From positions 21,617-85,616 of the forward strand of contig NZ_JNLX01000128.1 in assembly GCF_000715495.1 (NCBI RefSeq): 64,000 nt of DNA, in the 5' to 3' direction. The notes beneath the pieces are model-generated. The model ran no database searches, was not told where the DNA came from, and saw only the letters and a program-made list of their open reading frames with translations. This DNA comes from Hymenobacter sp. IS2118. GTDB lineage: Bacteria; Bacteroidota; Bacteroidia; Cytophagales; Hymenobacteraceae. Position 1 is the first letter of the stretch. Every line of letters begins with the position of its first letter. The position numbers were made by a program, and so were the translations under genes. Shown here piece by piece: positions 63,854-64,000 of this stretch.

Positions 63854-64000
63854 GGCGTGAGGACATTAAGAAATGAGTTATTCATCTAAGCCAATCAAGT
63901 GCTGCTCCGATATGCCAGAACGCGAGGAAGGAAACGATGGTCTTCTCGTAGCGGGTGGCCAAGCGGCGATACTGCTTCATGCGTCCGAAAAAGCGTTCGA
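63854..64000 (-). mobile_element. IS5-family insertion sequence, one end (continues beyond window)
   Basis: Junction near 63852-63856 in CCTAGGGCGTGAGGACATTAAG; a CTAG/TA target as used by IS5/IS427-type elements is possible. The transposase points from beyond the window toward the rhodopsin. Only the C-terminal part is seen, so completeness is unknown. Confidence 0.8.
63882..64000 (-). CDS. IS5-family transposase, C-terminal fragment (runs off window)
   Basis: Reading the minus strand from the edge: ERFFGRMKQYRRLATRYEK then TIVSFLAFWHIGAALDWLR and stop TGA. This is the typical C-terminus of IS5/IS4-type DDE transposases, including the E of the YREK-like motif (R-x-x-E region FFGRMKQYRRLATRYEK). 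The N-terminus lies beyond position 64000. Confidence 0.9.
   Translation of the reverse strand, partial: ERFFGRMKQYRRLATRYEKTIVSFLAFWHIGAALDWLR

Overview
The window is a high-GC chromosomal segment of a Bacteroidota bacterium, most likely Hymenobacter or a close relative (Cytophagales). This rests on a SusC-type TonB-dependent receptor, a type IX secretion C-terminal domain, a bacillithiol-system YtxJ protein, promoters of the TTG-N20-TAnnTTTG type, almost no Shine-Dalgarno sequences, a fused E1 alpha/beta oxoacid dehydrogenase, and a proteorhodopsin-like fragment followed by a beta-carotene cleavage gene. The genus is an inference; no rRNA or tRNA gene was found.

Layout. 1-5 kb: a SusC receptor (cut by the window edge), a lipoprotein and a fused branched-chain E1 enzyme. 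5-7 kb: a siroheme-synthase/TauE fusion preceded by what looks like a truncated cysH, then about 800 bp of mostly non-coding DNA with a 173-bp palindromic repeat. 7.6-10.5 kb: small envelope proteins, YtxJ and OsmC. 10.5-13.2 kb: two tandem, AT-richer glycosyltransferase-like paralogues. 13.3-20 kb: lipA, gcvP and a saccharopine-dehydrogenase-like gene, then a frameshifted Uma2 gene. 20.5-29.2 kb: mostly uncharacterised membrane, lipoprotein and cytosolic proteins. 29.2-32 kb: the rplM-rpsI-rpsB-tsf translation cluster. 32-42 kb: a GT-C membrane protein, a pseudouridine synthase, a PhoR/PhoB-like pair, DUF3108, recA, an acetyltransferase and a MoxR ATPase. 42-51.9 kb: two periplasmic PPIases, an RsbW/RsbV/RsbU-type partner-switching set, guaB and a T9SS-exported esterase. 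52-59.3 kb: an SDR, an FRG-domain protein, a desaturase, DUF2490, HrpB helicase and DUF2071. 59.7-62.3 kb: a rhodanese, PnuC and a fusion of a NadR-like kinase with a LacX-like epimerase. 62.3-64 kb: blh, then a rhodopsin gene cut by an IS5-type insertion sequence at the window edge.

Functional links. The rhodopsin and blh form a retinal-phototrophy pair (opsin plus retinal synthesis), now apparently broken by the IS. PnuC and the NadR-like kinase fit uptake and phosphorylation of nicotinamide riboside. The phosphatase, STAS and anti-sigma kinase genes form one stress-signalling operon. The cysH remnant and the siroheme/TauE fusion look like a decaying sulfate-assimilation locus.

The most unusual layer is non-coding. 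Many gene boundaries carry inverted repeats of several families. One family has arms built from diverged tandem 7-, 8- or 9-bp units; the unit sequence differs at every site and the period is fixed within a site. One octamer copy lies in frame inside hrpB. A second family (AAGCTTTAGCTTG arms) occurs three times, including inside the ribosomal operon. A 173-bp nested palindrome occurs twice in opposite orientation.
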